Source of the DNA: Roseitranquillus sediminis
GTDB taxonomy: Bacteria > Pseudomonadota > Alphaproteobacteria > Rhodobacterales > Rhodobacteraceae
Assembly: GCF_016918935.1 (NCBI RefSeq)
Contig: NZ_JAFFOB010000018.1
Span: forward strand, 197,915 to 261,914
Direction: 5' to 3'
Length of the DNA: 64,000 nt
The notes beneath the pieces were generated by a model. The model had not been told where the DNA came from. It was given only the letters and a program-made list of their open reading frames with translations, and searched no databases. The position numbers and the translations under genes are program-made. Position 1 is the first letter of the stretch. Every line of letters begins with the position of its first letter. Below, piece after piece: positions 46,229 to 54,606 of the stretch.

Positions 46229-47203
46229 TCAGGCGCTGACCACGTTCCTCGGGCTGCCGGACCAGAACGCGTCGATATTGTCGACGAGCTGATCGGCGAG
46301 GCTCTGGATCGCTTCCTGACTCGCCCAGGCGACGTGCGGCGTTACAATCACGTTCGGCCGGTTCGCGAGCCGCATCATCACGTGGTCGGCTGGCGGCGGT
46401 TCGGCCGTCGCGACGTCGAAGCCGGCACCGCCGATCTCGCCGCGATCGAGCGCTTCGGCAAGCGCATCCTCATCCACCAGCCCGCCGCGGGCCGTGTTGA
46501 TGACGAGGGGCTTGCGTTCCATGAGGGCGAACTCTCGCCGCGAGATCATGTTTCGAGTCGAGGGCAGCAGCGGGCAGTGCAGCGTCAGCACGTCGGCTCG
46601 CCGCATCACCTCGTCGAAGTCCGTGTAGAGCGGGCCCATGCCGCTGACGCCCTTGTAGGACGCGAAGAGGATTCGCATCCCGAAGGCGCGGCCGACATCG
46701 GCGACGGCACGACCAAGCACGCCGTCACCAACGATGCCGAGCGTCGAGCCGGCCAGGTCGCGGATCGGATAGTCGAAGAAGCAGAACTGTCCGGCCTCTT
46801 GCCAGCGGCCGGCGATCACCGCCTCGCGATAGGCGGCGATGCTCCGCCGCAGCGCGAAGATCAGCGCGAAGGTGTGCTCGGGCACCGTGTTGATCGCGTA
46901 GTTGCGGATGTTGGACACGGTGACGCCGCGCTGCGCGCACGCCTCAAGGTCGACGTTGTCGGTGCCGGTCGCGGCCACCGCGACCAGCCGGAGCCGGGTC
47001 GCGGCCTCGATCGCCTCGCGACGGAGCGGCACCTTGTTGGTGATGACGACATCCGCATCCCTGATGCGCTCGGCCACCTCGGACGAGGACGTTCGGTCGA
47101 ACACCTCCATGCGATGCTCGAAGGCCGGCGCGCGCAGCTGCGTCTCTGGAGAGAGCGTGTCGCGGTCGAGAAATACGATCTTCGAAGTTCCAGCCTCGCT
47201 CAT
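46229..47203 (-). CDS. D-2-hydroxyacid dehydrogenase, glycerate dehydrogenase-like
   Basis: A 324-residue NAD(P)-dependent D-isomer 2-hydroxyacid dehydrogenase. The nucleotide motif is LGIVGDGVLGRAVADVGRAFG near 150, the catalytic Arg/Glu/His triad is in VAATGTDNVDLEA, INTARGGLVDEDALAEAL and VTPHVAWASQEA. Closest in pattern to HprA-type glycerate/hydroxypyruvate reductases. Catalytic residues are intact. It lies downstream of the gntR gene in the tctCBA operon direction, with a 95-base gap. Confidence 0.92.
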   Translation of the reverse strand: MSEAGTSKIVFLDRDTLSPETQLRAPAFEHRMEVFDRTSSSEVAERIRDADVVITNKVPLRREAIEAATRLRLVAVAATGTDNVDLEACAQRGVTVSNIRNYAINTVPEHTFALIFALRRSIAAYREAVIAGRWQEAGQFCFFDYPIRDLAGSTLGIVGDGVLGRAVADVGRAFGMRILFASYKGVSGMGPLYTDFDEVMRRADVLTLHCPLLPSTRNMISRREFALMERKPLVINTARGGLVDEDALAEALDRGEIGGAGFDVATAEPPPADHVMMRLANRPNVIVTPHVAWASQEAIQSLADQLVDNIDAFWSGSPRNVVSA

Positions 47204-47298
47204 TCCATCACTCCCCTTCTAATCTGCGCCTCGAAGATCGCCGGCGCGGTTGCGGGACCATGACTTCCTGATCTCTTCAACCATGTCGACCGCTCCTA

Positions 47299-48033
47299 TC
47301 AATATTTTGGACTCTGTGGATGTTCGGCGTCTGCGGAACCGGATGCATGTGCGACGCCGTCCTCCCCAGTGCCGCGCGCTTCCACGCTGCCATCGGTCTT
47401 CTGGGACCGGCGGAAGCGCTCGACAGCTGCGGTGAGGTGACACGTCATGGCCGCCTTCGCCCAATCGGGACTGCGCGCGCGAAGTCCGGCGACGATTTCC
47501 TCGTGCTGGCGCACGCTCTCGGCCATGTCCGCGTCAGAGTATATGTAGAAGCCGCCGATAACCATCGGGAACTCGAGGAGCTTCCAGCCGAACTGGCGGA
47601 GCTGCGCGTTGCCGCAGCTTTCATAGATGATCTGGTGGAACCGCAGGTTGGCTTCGTGCACCACGTCCAGGTAGCCCTTCCGCTTGCCCGCAACGGCATC
47701 GGCAATCCTGCGATTGAGGCTGTCCATCTCGTCGATGCTCTCGCGTTCGATCTTTTCGGCGGCGAGGCTGGCGGCGTAGCCCTCGATGAGGCTCCTCAGG
47801 CGGAAGATGTCTTCCGCCTCTTCCTTGCGCCACTCGGTGATCCTGGCGCCGCGTTTAGGGCCAGGCTCGAGCAGGCCCTCGGCCATGAGACGCTCGATCG
47901 CCGAGCGGACGGGCGTGCGACTGACGCCAAGCTCCTGCGCGACCGCTTCCTCGCGCAGCTGGAGCCCGGGCTCGTAGTGCCCCGCCATCAGGCGGCGGCG
48001 CAACTCGAGGTAGACGGTCTCGCTGATGCTCAT
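47299..48033 (-). CDS. GntR-family regulator (FadR/FCD subfamily), module 1
   Basis: A 244-residue regulator. The winged helix-turn-helix (about 5-70) has QLREEAVAQELGVSRTPVRS and GLLEPGPKRGARITEW. The helical FCD effector domain (about 80-215) keeps metal/ligand residues in FHQIIYESCGN and in the RQHEEIVAGLRAR segment. The C-terminal 25 residues are polar and extra to the family. It starts 10 bases after the tctA gene, so it is transcribed with the transporter it presumably regulates. Confidence 0.9.
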   Translation of the reverse strand: MSISETVYLELRRRLMAGHYEPGLQLREEAVAQELGVSRTPVRSAIERLMAEGLLEPGPKRGARITEWRKEEAEDIFRLRSLIEGYAASLAAEKIERESIDEMDSLNRRIADAVAGKRKGYLDVVHEANLRFHQIIYESCGNAQLRQFGWKLLEFPMVIGGFYIYSDADMAESVRQHEEIVAGLRARSPDWAKAAMTCHLTAAVERFRRSQKTDGSVEARGTGEDGVAHASGSADAEHPQSPKY

Positions 48034-48043
48034 GCGCTCGCCG

Positions 48044-49552
48044 TCAGGGTGCCGACCGGCTGTCTGCGCCCTGCGCGCGCCGCCGGGCCATGAGGCGCCT
48101 GATGATCGGCGTCAGCAGCGCCAGGATGATAAGACCCACGAGGATCAGGGAGATCGGGCTCGAGAAGAGGTACTCGTAGTCTCCGCCGCTGATCCGCAGC
48201 GCGCGGCGGAGAGACGCCTCGGCCATCGGACCGAGGATCACGGCGAGCACCGCCGGTGCCGTGGGGATATTGAGACGCTCCATCCCGAAGCCGATCAGAC
48301 CGAAGCCGAGCATCAGCCACACGTCGAACATGCTGTTCTGGACCGCGTAGACCCCGACCGTCGTCAGCGCGAGGATCATCGGCCCGAGGAGCAGCGGCGG
48401 CAGGCGCAGCACATTGATGAAGGCGCGGGCACCGAGGCTGCCGATCACGTACATCAGCCCCGAAGTGATCAGCATCGTGAGCATGAAGCCGTAAACCGTG
48501 GGCGCGTTGTCACGGAAAAGCTCAGGACCAGGCCGCAGCCCGTGCACCAGCATCGCCCCGAGGATCACGGCCGCGACCGCGTTGCCCGGGACGCCGAGGG
48601 TGAGCGCGGGGATCAGCGTCGCCGCAGTGTCCGCGTTGTTGGCGCATTCGGGCGCCGCGAGCCCGTCCGGCGCGCCCTTGCTGTAGTTTTCGCTACGGCT
48701 GACGCGCCGCTGCTCGTTCCATGCCAGGAGGGCGGCGACATTCCCCCCGAGCGCCGGGATGAGGCCGATGAAGAGGCCGATCACGGAAGCCCGGATCCAG
48801 ACGGGGATGAAGCTGGACCAGTCGATCCGCTCTTTCTTGCCGCCGAAGGTGAGGCCGGAGGTGTCGAGGTTCGCTCGCCCGAGCAGTAGGTCAATCGCCG
48901 GCGGGATCGCGTAGAGCCCCGTGAGGAGGACGATGATGTTGACGCCGCTCAGGAGGTTGATCTGGTCGAAGGTGAAGCGCTCCGTCCCAGTCATCGAGTC
49001 GATGCCGACCATGCCGACGACGAGGCCGAAGCAGGCGCTGATGAAACCTTTCGCCGGGTTGTCGCTGAGCAGAACCGCGATCGTGGTCATTCCGAAGAGC
49101 GCCAGCCAGAAGTAGTCGGCAGGACTGAACTTCAGCGCGACCGCCGCGAGCGGCGGTGCCACGAGGAGGAGCGCGACAGCGCTCACCCCGCTTCCGATCG
49201 CGGACGATACCAGCGAGATGCGGAGCGCGGTGCGGGCGCGCCCCTGCTTGGCCATCTCGTGGCCATCGAAGACGGTGGCGATGCCCGCAGGCGTGCCGGG
49301 AATGCGCAGGAGGATGGCGGGAATCGACCCGCCATACATCGCACCGTTGTAGATCCCGGCGATCATCCCGAGCGCGACGAGCGGCGACATCGTGAAGGTC
49401 AGCGGGATCAGCACGGCGATACCCATCGTCGCGGACAGGCCGGGAAGCGCGCCGACGCCGATGCCCACGGCGGTCCCAAGGATCATCGCCACGATCACGT
49501 CGAGCGAGAAGACGAGCGGCGCCGCGGCCGCGATGTTCGCCAGAATGTCCAT
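48044..49552 (-). CDS. tctA: Tripartite tricarboxylate transporter permease TctA, module 1
   Basis: A 502-residue large permease of the TTT family with about 11-12 helices. Signatures are GVGALPGLSATMGIAVLIPL at the N-terminus, YGGSIPAILLRIPGTPAGIA, the second Gly-rich loop GLIPALGGNVAALLAWN, and IPALTLGVPGNAVAAVILGA. TTT systems import citrate-like or other carboxylates with TctC and TctB. It begins 3 bases after the tctB stop. Substrate is not readable from the permease. Confidence 0.95.
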   Translation of the reverse strand: MDILANIAAAAPLVFSLDVIVAMILGTAVGIGVGALPGLSATMGIAVLIPLTFTMSPLVALGMIAGIYNGAMYGGSIPAILLRIPGTPAGIATVFDGHEMAKQGRARTALRISLVSSAIGSGVSAVALLLVAPPLAAVALKFSPADYFWLALFGMTTIAVLLSDNPAKGFISACFGLVVGMVGIDSMTGTERFTFDQINLLSGVNIIVLLTGLYAIPPAIDLLLGRANLDTSGLTFGGKKERIDWSSFIPVWIRASVIGLFIGLIPALGGNVAALLAWNEQRRVSRSENYSKGAPDGLAAPECANNADTAATLIPALTLGVPGNAVAAVILGAMLVHGLRPGPELFRDNAPTVYGFMLTMLITSGLMYVIGSLGARAFINVLRLPPLLLGPMILALTTVGVYAVQNSMFDVWLMLGFGLIGFGMERLNIPTAPAVLAVILGPMAEASLRRALRISGGDYEYLFSSPISLILVGLIILALLTPIIRRLMARRRAQGADSRSAP

Positions 49553-49555
49553 TGG

Positions 49556-50017
49556 TCAACCCGTGAGGAGTTCGAGCAGAGCTTCCGGAGGCAGCGGAAC
49601 GGAAAGCAGCAGGCGGAAGACCGCGTAGAGGACGATCGCGAAACCGGCCGTGACGAGGAGCGAGGTCAACCACCGCCGATAGCCGAGCGACCAGGCGAGA
49701 AGCGGCATCATGACGAGGGTGGCACTGAAAAATCCGACATACCCGATCGCAAGCACGTAGCCGACAACGGCCGCGACGACGCCCGCCAGTCGGGCCAGCT
49801 CGCCCTCCTCCTGCGCCAGCGGCTCGCCTGCGCCGTGCCGCGCGAGGGCCAGACCGCTCTGGAGCGCCCAGACCAGGCAGAGCGCGACAGCGAACCCGGT
49901 GACCCACATCGGCATCCGCTTCGACTGCGCGCTGAAGTTCGTCGATTCGACGAACAGGTACGCGAAGACGACCGCGACCAGGAGCGACACGACGAATTCA
50001 ACTCTGGTTCGGCTCAT
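49556..50017 (-). CDS. tctB: Tripartite tricarboxylate transporter small subunit TctB, module 1
   Basis: A 153-residue four-helix TctB protein. It starts MSRTRVEFVVSLLVAVVFAY with the family's STNFSAQSKRMPMWVTG loop after helix 1, and later helices at about 85-110 and 115-140. It is placed between tctC and tctA. A 61-base gap with a strong hairpin separates it from tctC. The ATG lies behind GAGAGAAC. Confidence 0.88.
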   Translation of the reverse strand: MSRTRVEFVVSLLVAVVFAYLFVESTNFSAQSKRMPMWVTGFAVALCLVWALQSGLALARHGAGEPLAQEEGELARLAGVVAAVVGYVLAIGYVGFFSATLVMMPLLAWSLGYRRWLTSLLVTAGFAIVLYAVFRLLLSVPLPPEALLELLTG

Positions 50018-50045
50018 GACGTTCTCTCTCGCCGGGTGGAAGCTT

Positions 50046-50067
50046 GGGCCGGCGCTGCGGCCGGCCC
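50046..50067 (-). other. GC-rich hairpin between tctC and tctB, module 1
   Basis: GGGCCGGC (50046-50053) pairs with GCCGGCCC (50060-50067) around a 6-base loop, just after the tctC stop. There is no U-run on the minus strand, so it is more likely a partial terminator or mRNA 3' stabiliser than a full stop. Module 2 has an equivalent hairpin. Confidence 0.6.
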
Positions 50068-50078
50068 GGCCAGATTGA

Positions 50079-51044
50079 TTATTCGTCGATCCAGGGCTGT
50101 TCTTCCCAGAGCTCCTCGTACCGCTGCTGAAGGTTCTGCAGGTCCTGCGAGAACTGATCCGCATTGCGGAAGGACAGCGCCAGGTCCTGCTCTTCGGCGG
50201 CGGCGATGAATTCCGGGTCCTGCATCGTGGCCTCGGCCGCGGCGGACAGCTTCTGCAACGCCTCGTCCGGGATGCCGGCGGGCGCGCCGAGGCTGCGGTT
50301 CGAGCCCATGACGATGTCGTAGCCCTGCTCCTGGAAGGTCGGGGTCTCGGGCGCGCCCTCCCAGCGCTCCTCCGCCATCTGCCCGAGGAGTACGAGGGTG
50401 CCTTCATCGGCATCCGGTATGGTCTCACTCACGTTCATCGAGGCCATCATGATGTGCCCGCCGAGCACTGCGGCGCGGACGTCGGCGTTGCCGTCGAACG
50501 GGACATGCTGGAACTCGACGCCGGCCTGGCGCTCGAATGCCAGCGCGGCGAGGTGATCGTCCGAGCCGATGCCGGTGGTGCCGTAGGTCACCTTGCCCGG
50601 GTTCACCCTGGCGTACTCGACGAGCTGGTCGAGGTTTTCGATGCCAGCATCGGGCAGGACGCTGAAGGCGCCGGGATCGTAGACGATGTTCGCGACGGGC
50701 TGGATGTCCTCCAGCGTGTAGCGGGTGTCGCGCTGGATCGGGATGGTGAGGAGATTCGGCGTGTTGATGAACCCGATTGTGTAGCCATCGGCCTCGGCGT
50801 TCGCGAGTGCGGTGAAGCCAACCTCGCCGCCCGCGCCGGGGCGATTCACGACGGTGATGCTGGCGTCATTACCGAGATACTTCTCGAGAAACGGGGCGAG
50901 GGTACGGGCGGCGATGTCGGTTCCCCCGCCGGCGCTGTAGGCCACGATCATTGTGATCGGGCGTTCCGGGTACTCGGCAACGGCCGCCGTGGCCGAAAAT
51001 GCACCAAGCGCAGCGGTTGCGATCCATGTCAGACACTTCGTCAC
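50079..51044 (-). CDS. tctC: TTT substrate-binding protein TctC (Bug family), module 1
   Basis: A 321-residue periplasmic receptor. The signal peptide (TKCLTWIATAALGAFSATAA) is cleaved near AVAEY. The mature start YPERPITMIVAYSAGGGTDI with VVNRPGAGGEVGFTALANAE is the Bug/TctC pattern for carboxylate ligands. YGTTGIGSDDHLAALAFERQ and FDGNADVRAAVLGGHIMMAS are further conserved blocks. First gene of the module 1 transporter operon, divergent from the D-2-hydroxyacid dehydrogenase/aldolase/oxidase operon. Confidence 0.94.
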   Translation of the reverse strand: MTKCLTWIATAALGAFSATAAVAEYPERPITMIVAYSAGGGTDIAARTLAPFLEKYLGNDASITVVNRPGAGGEVGFTALANAEADGYTIGFINTPNLLTIPIQRDTRYTLEDIQPVANIVYDPGAFSVLPDAGIENLDQLVEYARVNPGKVTYGTTGIGSDDHLAALAFERQAGVEFQHVPFDGNADVRAAVLGGHIMMASMNVSETIPDADEGTLVLLGQMAEERWEGAPETPTFQEQGYDIVMGSNRSLGAPAGIPDEALQKLSAAAEATMQDPEFIAAAEEQDLALSFRNADQFSQDLQNLQQRYEELWEEQPWIDE

Positions 51045-51285
51045 GAGATCCTCCCTGAGTTTCGGCCGACGCTTCCGGCCGTTTGGACACAGACTGCTTA
51101 AGGCAGAAGATCTGCTTGGTCAAAGCCCATGAACACGGCGTCGACAGGTGATCTGGCAAGCGTGTGTAAGATATGGCTATTTCACCATGCGGCAGCCGCT
51201 CTGCGAGCCTGCGAAGAAATATTGAGCTTGCACAGCTGCGCGACTTTGTCTTTTTTCTGTACCGATTGCGAAAGTCGGAGGAGAC
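51045..51285. other. Divergent promoter region of module 1
   Basis: This 241-base stretch separates tctC (minus) from the plus-strand catabolic operon. It holds an inverted repeat at 51103-51115 and GC-poorer sequence near 51150-51270, where promoters are likely. No convincing protein is encoded; a plus frame open from 51129 through the whole area has chance-like composition until the dehydrogenase start. Confidence 0.5.
51103..51115. promoter_or_regulatory. Candidate GntR operator, module 1
   Basis: GCAGA-AGA-TCTGC is a perfect 13-base inverted repeat located 59 bases upstream of the tctC start in the divergent region. GntR/FCD regulators bind palindromes of this type; the assignment is by position and symmetry only. 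Confidence 0.3.
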
Positions 51286-51618
51286 ATGGCGAGCGAGACG
51301 AACGAGCTTCCTTGGGCGCCGTCGGCCCGGCTGCTCCGCCCTGGCGAGGCCGATCGTGCTCGCGCCACGCGCTGGCAAGCTGCCGGAATGGCGCGCGTCG
51401 CGCAGCCCTCGGCAGGCTCCCGTTCGTGCCCGCAGACCGCATCGGCAACCCCCACGGAATCGCCCGGGAGCGTGAGCATCGTGCTAACTGCGGCGCCAGC
51501 AGGCGCAAGCACTGGATGGGCGTCGCGTCCGTCCACCCTGCCCCGTCTCGATTCGTCGCGCTATGCTTGGTCCGCTTCGCTCGAAGCCGCCAAGCTTTCG
51601 GAGCGCATTCCGGCATGA
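51286..51618 (+). CDS. Small hypothetical ORF with strong ribosome site, coupled to the dehydrogenase gene
   Basis: A possible 110-residue product starting MASETNELPWAPSARLLRPG. GGAGGAGAC stands directly before the ATG, and its TGA overlaps the next ATG (ATGA at 51615-51618), the same coupling used by real gene pairs here. The protein is Ala/Ser/Pro-rich, has no recognised domain, no signal peptide and no membrane helix, and its composition after residue 40 looks random. It may be a leader peptide, a remnant of a frameshifted gene, or chance. Confidence 0.3.
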   Translation: MASETNELPWAPSARLLRPGEADRARATRWQAAGMARVAQPSAGSRSCPQTASATPTESPGSVSIVLTAAPAGASTGWASRPSTLPRLDSSRYAWSASLEAAKLSERIPA

Positions 51619-52562
51619 GCAGAGCCCGCCATACGATCGGGGTCCTCGAGAGAATTCATCCCGCCGCCATGGAGCTGCTTGCGCAGTCGGCGGATGTCAT
51701 CGCGCCTGGAGAAGCCGATGCCGCACGGCAGCGCTGCCACGCGCTCATCGTACGCGGGGCGCGTGTGACTGCCGACGACGTCGCGAGCGCACCGCTTCTC
51801 AAGGTGATCGGCAAGCACGGCGCCGGTACAGACAACATCGATGTCTCTGCGGCCGAAGCCGCTGGCATCCGCGTCCTGTCGACGCCGGGCGTGAACGCGC
51901 CGTCGGTCGCCGATCTGGCGGTTGCCTTTGCCCTCAATCTCATCCGCAACATCGGCGGCCACGATGCCGCCTTGCGCGCCGGCCGGTTGCCCACCGGAAG
52001 CGACCTGATCGGATACGAGCTCGCCGAGTTGCCGTGCGGCATCCTCGGCCTCGGCGCCATCGGATCGGCGGTCGCTCACAGGCTGAAGTATGGCTTCGGC
52101 TGCACCGTTTCGGCCGTAGATCCCGGGATCGCCGAGCACGACTGGCCCGAGGGCATCGGCCGGCACGACGACCTGTCCACGCTGCTAGCCGGCAGCCGGC
52201 TGCTCTTCATCCACGTTCCGCTCGACGAGATCACGCGCGGGATGATCGACGCAAAGATGCTCGGCAAGATGCCACGGGGCGCCTACCTCGTGAACTGCGC
52301 GCGCGGCGGGATCGTCGACGAGGAGGCGCTGGCGCAGTGTCTCCGGGAAGGCCATCTCGCCGGCGCAGCCTCGGACGTCTTCAGCGTCGAGCCGCCGGCG
52401 GCGGATCACCCGCTGCTTGCCTGCGCCAACTTTTTGGCGACACCGCACCTCGGCGCATCGACCAACGGCGGTCTTGAGCGCGTGGGCGTGGCAATCGCGC
52501 AGAAGGTGCTCGACGCGCTCGCCGACACCGAAAACGAACACCGAAAGGAAGAAATGAGATGA
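51615..52562 (+). CDS. D-2-hydroxyacid dehydrogenase, phosphoglycerate dehydrogenase-like
   Basis: A 315-residue NAD-dependent enzyme. It has VIGKHGAGTDNIDVSAAEAA (substrate Arg region and loop), GILGLGAIGSAVAHRLKYGF (GxGxxG), VNCARGGIVDEEALAQCL (Arg/Glu) and FLATPHLGASTNGGLERVG (His). The pattern is closer to SerA/hydroxypyruvate reductase than to the other dehydrogenase in module 1. There is no C-terminal ACT domain, so it is probably catabolic. Its stop overlaps the RraA-family start (ATGA). First confident gene of the plus-strand module 1 operon. Confidence 0.92.
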   Translation: MSRARHTIGVLERIHPAAMELLAQSADVIAPGEADAARQRCHALIVRGARVTADDVASAPLLKVIGKHGAGTDNIDVSAAEAAGIRVLSTPGVNAPSVADLAVAFALNLIRNIGGHDAALRAGRLPTGSDLIGYELAELPCGILGLGAIGSAVAHRLKYGFGCTVSAVDPGIAEHDWPEGIGRHDDLSTLLAGSRLLFIHVPLDEITRGMIDAKMLGKMPRGAYLVNCARGGIVDEEALAQCLREGHLAGAASDVFSVEPPAADHPLLACANFLATPHLGASTNGGLERVGVAIAQKVLDALADTENEHRKEEMR

Positions 52563-53251
52563 CCGTAGGTTTCCGCGTCCTGCCGCGAACACGCGCCGTG
52601 TCCAGCGACATCGCTCAGCGCTTCTCCGCCCTTCCCGTCGCAAATGTCAGCGACTCGATGAGCCGCATGACGGCCGGCGGGGCACGGCTGCGCCCGTACC
52701 ACGAGCGCGGCCTGCGCCTGGTCGGCCCCGCGCTCACGGTGAAGAGCCGCCCGGGCGACAACCTCATGGTGCACAAGGCGATCGACATCGCCGAACCCGG
52801 CGACGTGATCGTGGTGGATGCCGGCGGCGACCTCAGCAACGCGATCATCGGCGACATCATGACGACGATGGCAAAGCGCCGGGAGATCGCCGGCTTCGTG
52901 ATCAACGGCGCCATCCGTGACGTCGACGACATCCGCGAAAAGGCAGGCATGCCGGTCTTTGCCGCGGGCGTGACGCACCGCGGCCCCTACAAGGACGGCC
53001 CGGGCGAGATCAACGTGCCGGTCGCGATCGACGGAATGGTGGTCGAGCCGGGCGACCTCATCATCGGCGATGGCGACGGGATCCTCTGCGTGCCCCTTGC
53101 CATGGCGGAGAGCATTCTCGCCGCCGCCGAGGCGAAACAGGCCGCCGAGCAGCGGGAGTTCTCGCAGATCGCCGACGGCACCTATGATCGCTCTTGGGTC
53201 GACGAGACGCTGCGGAAGCGCGGCTGCGAGTTCGCGTCGGAAGGCGCGTAG
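52559..53251 (+). CDS. RraA-family aldolase/decarboxylase
   Basis: A 230-residue protein of the RraA/HMG-CHA aldolase family. The active-site pair R120/D121 lies in INGAIRDVDDIREKAGMPVF, with the GDIMTTMAKRR loop (G98-D99) holding pyruvate, and VVDAGGDLSNAIIGD. Catalytic members with these residues split 4-hydroxy-4-methyl-2-oxoglutarate or its 4-carboxy analogue to pyruvate, or decarboxylate oxaloacetate. RNase E inhibitor members lack this metabolic context. It sits between a hydroxyacid dehydrogenase and a hydroxyacid oxidase, which favours an enzyme role. Confidence 0.9.
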   Translation: MTVGFRVLPRTRAVSSDIAQRFSALPVANVSDSMSRMTAGGARLRPYHERGLRLVGPALTVKSRPGDNLMVHKAIDIAEPGDVIVVDAGGDLSNAIIGDIMTTMAKRREIAGFVINGAIRDVDDIREKAGMPVFAAGVTHRGPYKDGPGEINVPVAIDGMVVEPGDLIIGDGDGILCVPLAMAESILAAAEAKQAAEQREFSQIADGTYDRSWVDETLRKRGCEFASEGA

Positions 53252-53256
53252 TCGCA

Positions 53257-54480
53257 ATGACGAGCGGCACTCCCACGACCAAGGTTGCTCCGACCGAGCC
53301 CGCGCCCGAGGAGATCCGCCCCGCGCAGGGACGGCCGAACCGGCGGCTGCGATCGATCCTATCTCTGGAGGACTTCGAGCCGGCGGCGCGGCGCCACCTG
53401 CCCCGCCCGATCTTCGCCTATGTCGCCGGGGCGACCGAGAGCGGCGTCAGCTTCGCCGCCAACCGTGAGGACTTCGCCAAGGTCCGCTTCGCGCCCCGCG
53501 TGCTCGCCGGGCACACCGAGCGGAACCAGCGGGTCACCATCTTCGGCCGCGAGTATGCCCACCCCTTCGGCATAGCGCCGATGGGCCTCTCCGCGCTCGC
53601 GGCCTACGACGGTGACGTGACGCTCGCGCGGGCGGCGAATGCGTCGGGCATCCCTGCGATGATGAGCGCGACATCGCTCACGCGCCTCGAAAGGGTCGCC
53701 GAGGAAGGCAGCCGCTGGTTTCAAGGCTACCTCCCCGGCGACGACGACAGCCTGATGCAGATGGTTGATCGCGTGGCGGCGGCAGGCTACGAGACGCTCG
53801 TCGTCACTGTCGACGTGCCGACGAACGGCAACCGCGAGCACAACATCCGCAACGGCTTCTCCACGCCGATGAAGCCGACGCCGCGCCTGGCATGGCAGGG
53901 CATTACCCATCCGTCCTGGCTCTTCGGCACGGCGTTCCGGACGCTTCGCAACCACGGCATGCCGCATTTCGAGAACCTCGACGTGAGGCGCGGGCCTCCG
54001 ATCGTGTCGCGCCACGTCGAGCGCTCGTTCAAGGGACGCGAGAGGCTGGCCTGGCGCCACATCGACATGATCCGCAAGCGCTGGTCCGGCAACCTCGTCC
54101 TCAAGGGCGTGCTAGCGGTCGCGGACGCGGAGCGGGCACGCGAGGCCGGAGCGGACGGCATCGTTGTCTCCAACCACGGAGGGCGACAGCTCGACGGAGC
54201 CCTGTCCCCCATGGCGGTCCTTCCGGAGATCGTCGAGGTGTCGCAGCCGATGACCGTCATGCTCGACAGTGGCGTCAGGAGGGGCACCGACGTGATGAAG
54301 GCGCTCGCCTACGGCGCTCGGTTCGTGTTCGTAGGACGGCCGTTTCTGTTTGCCGCCGCCATCGCCGGCGAAGCAGGCGTCCGGCACGGCATCGAACTCC
54401 TTGCCGACGAGGTGGACCGGACGATGACGCTGCTCGGCATCGCCTCGCTCGAGGAGATGGATCGCTCGCTGGTGCGCTGA
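53257..54480 (+). CDS. FMN-dependent alpha-hydroxy-acid oxidizing protein, module 1
   Basis: A 407-residue flavoenzyme of the lactate/glycolate/mandelate oxidase family that turns 2-hydroxy acids into 2-oxo acids. Landmarks are FAYVAGATESGVSF near 51 (Tyr contact), APMGLSALAAYDGD, WFQGYLPGDD, LVVTVDVPTNGNREHN, LVLKGVLAVADAERA (FMN Lys), and SNHGGRQLDGALSP with catalytic H307. It ends with the GRRPFLFAAAIAGE-like FMN phosphate site. It follows the RraA gene by 5 bases. Electron acceptor (oxygen, quinone or cytochrome) cannot be inferred. Confidence 0.94.
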   Translation: MTSGTPTTKVAPTEPAPEEIRPAQGRPNRRLRSILSLEDFEPAARRHLPRPIFAYVAGATESGVSFAANREDFAKVRFAPRVLAGHTERNQRVTIFGREYAHPFGIAPMGLSALAAYDGDVTLARAANASGIPAMMSATSLTRLERVAEEGSRWFQGYLPGDDDSLMQMVDRVAAAGYETLVVTVDVPTNGNREHNIRNGFSTPMKPTPRLAWQGITHPSWLFGTAFRTLRNHGMPHFENLDVRRGPPIVSRHVERSFKGRERLAWRHIDMIRKRWSGNLVLKGVLAVADAERAREAGADGIVVSNHGGRQLDGALSPMAVLPEIVEVSQPMTVMLDSGVRRGTDVMKALAYGARFVFVGRPFLFAAAIAGEAGVRHGIELLADEVDRTMTLLGIASLEEMDRSLVR

Positions 54481-54606
54481 GGCGGCTTGCTCAACGCGCG
54501 CTAGCCGAAATGCCAAACCTCATCGTCCAGAGGAGCGGGGGCCGCTGCCGTGTCGATTCACGCGTGGCGCCTCCTCTGTTCGGTTTGGCTATGCCGGTTG
54601 CGCTCC

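Noticed and set aside
51129-51614. N-terminal extension of the D-2-hydroxyacid dehydrogenase
   Set aside because: The added 162 residues have no homology pattern, and the family's N-terminus starts at the ATG 51615.
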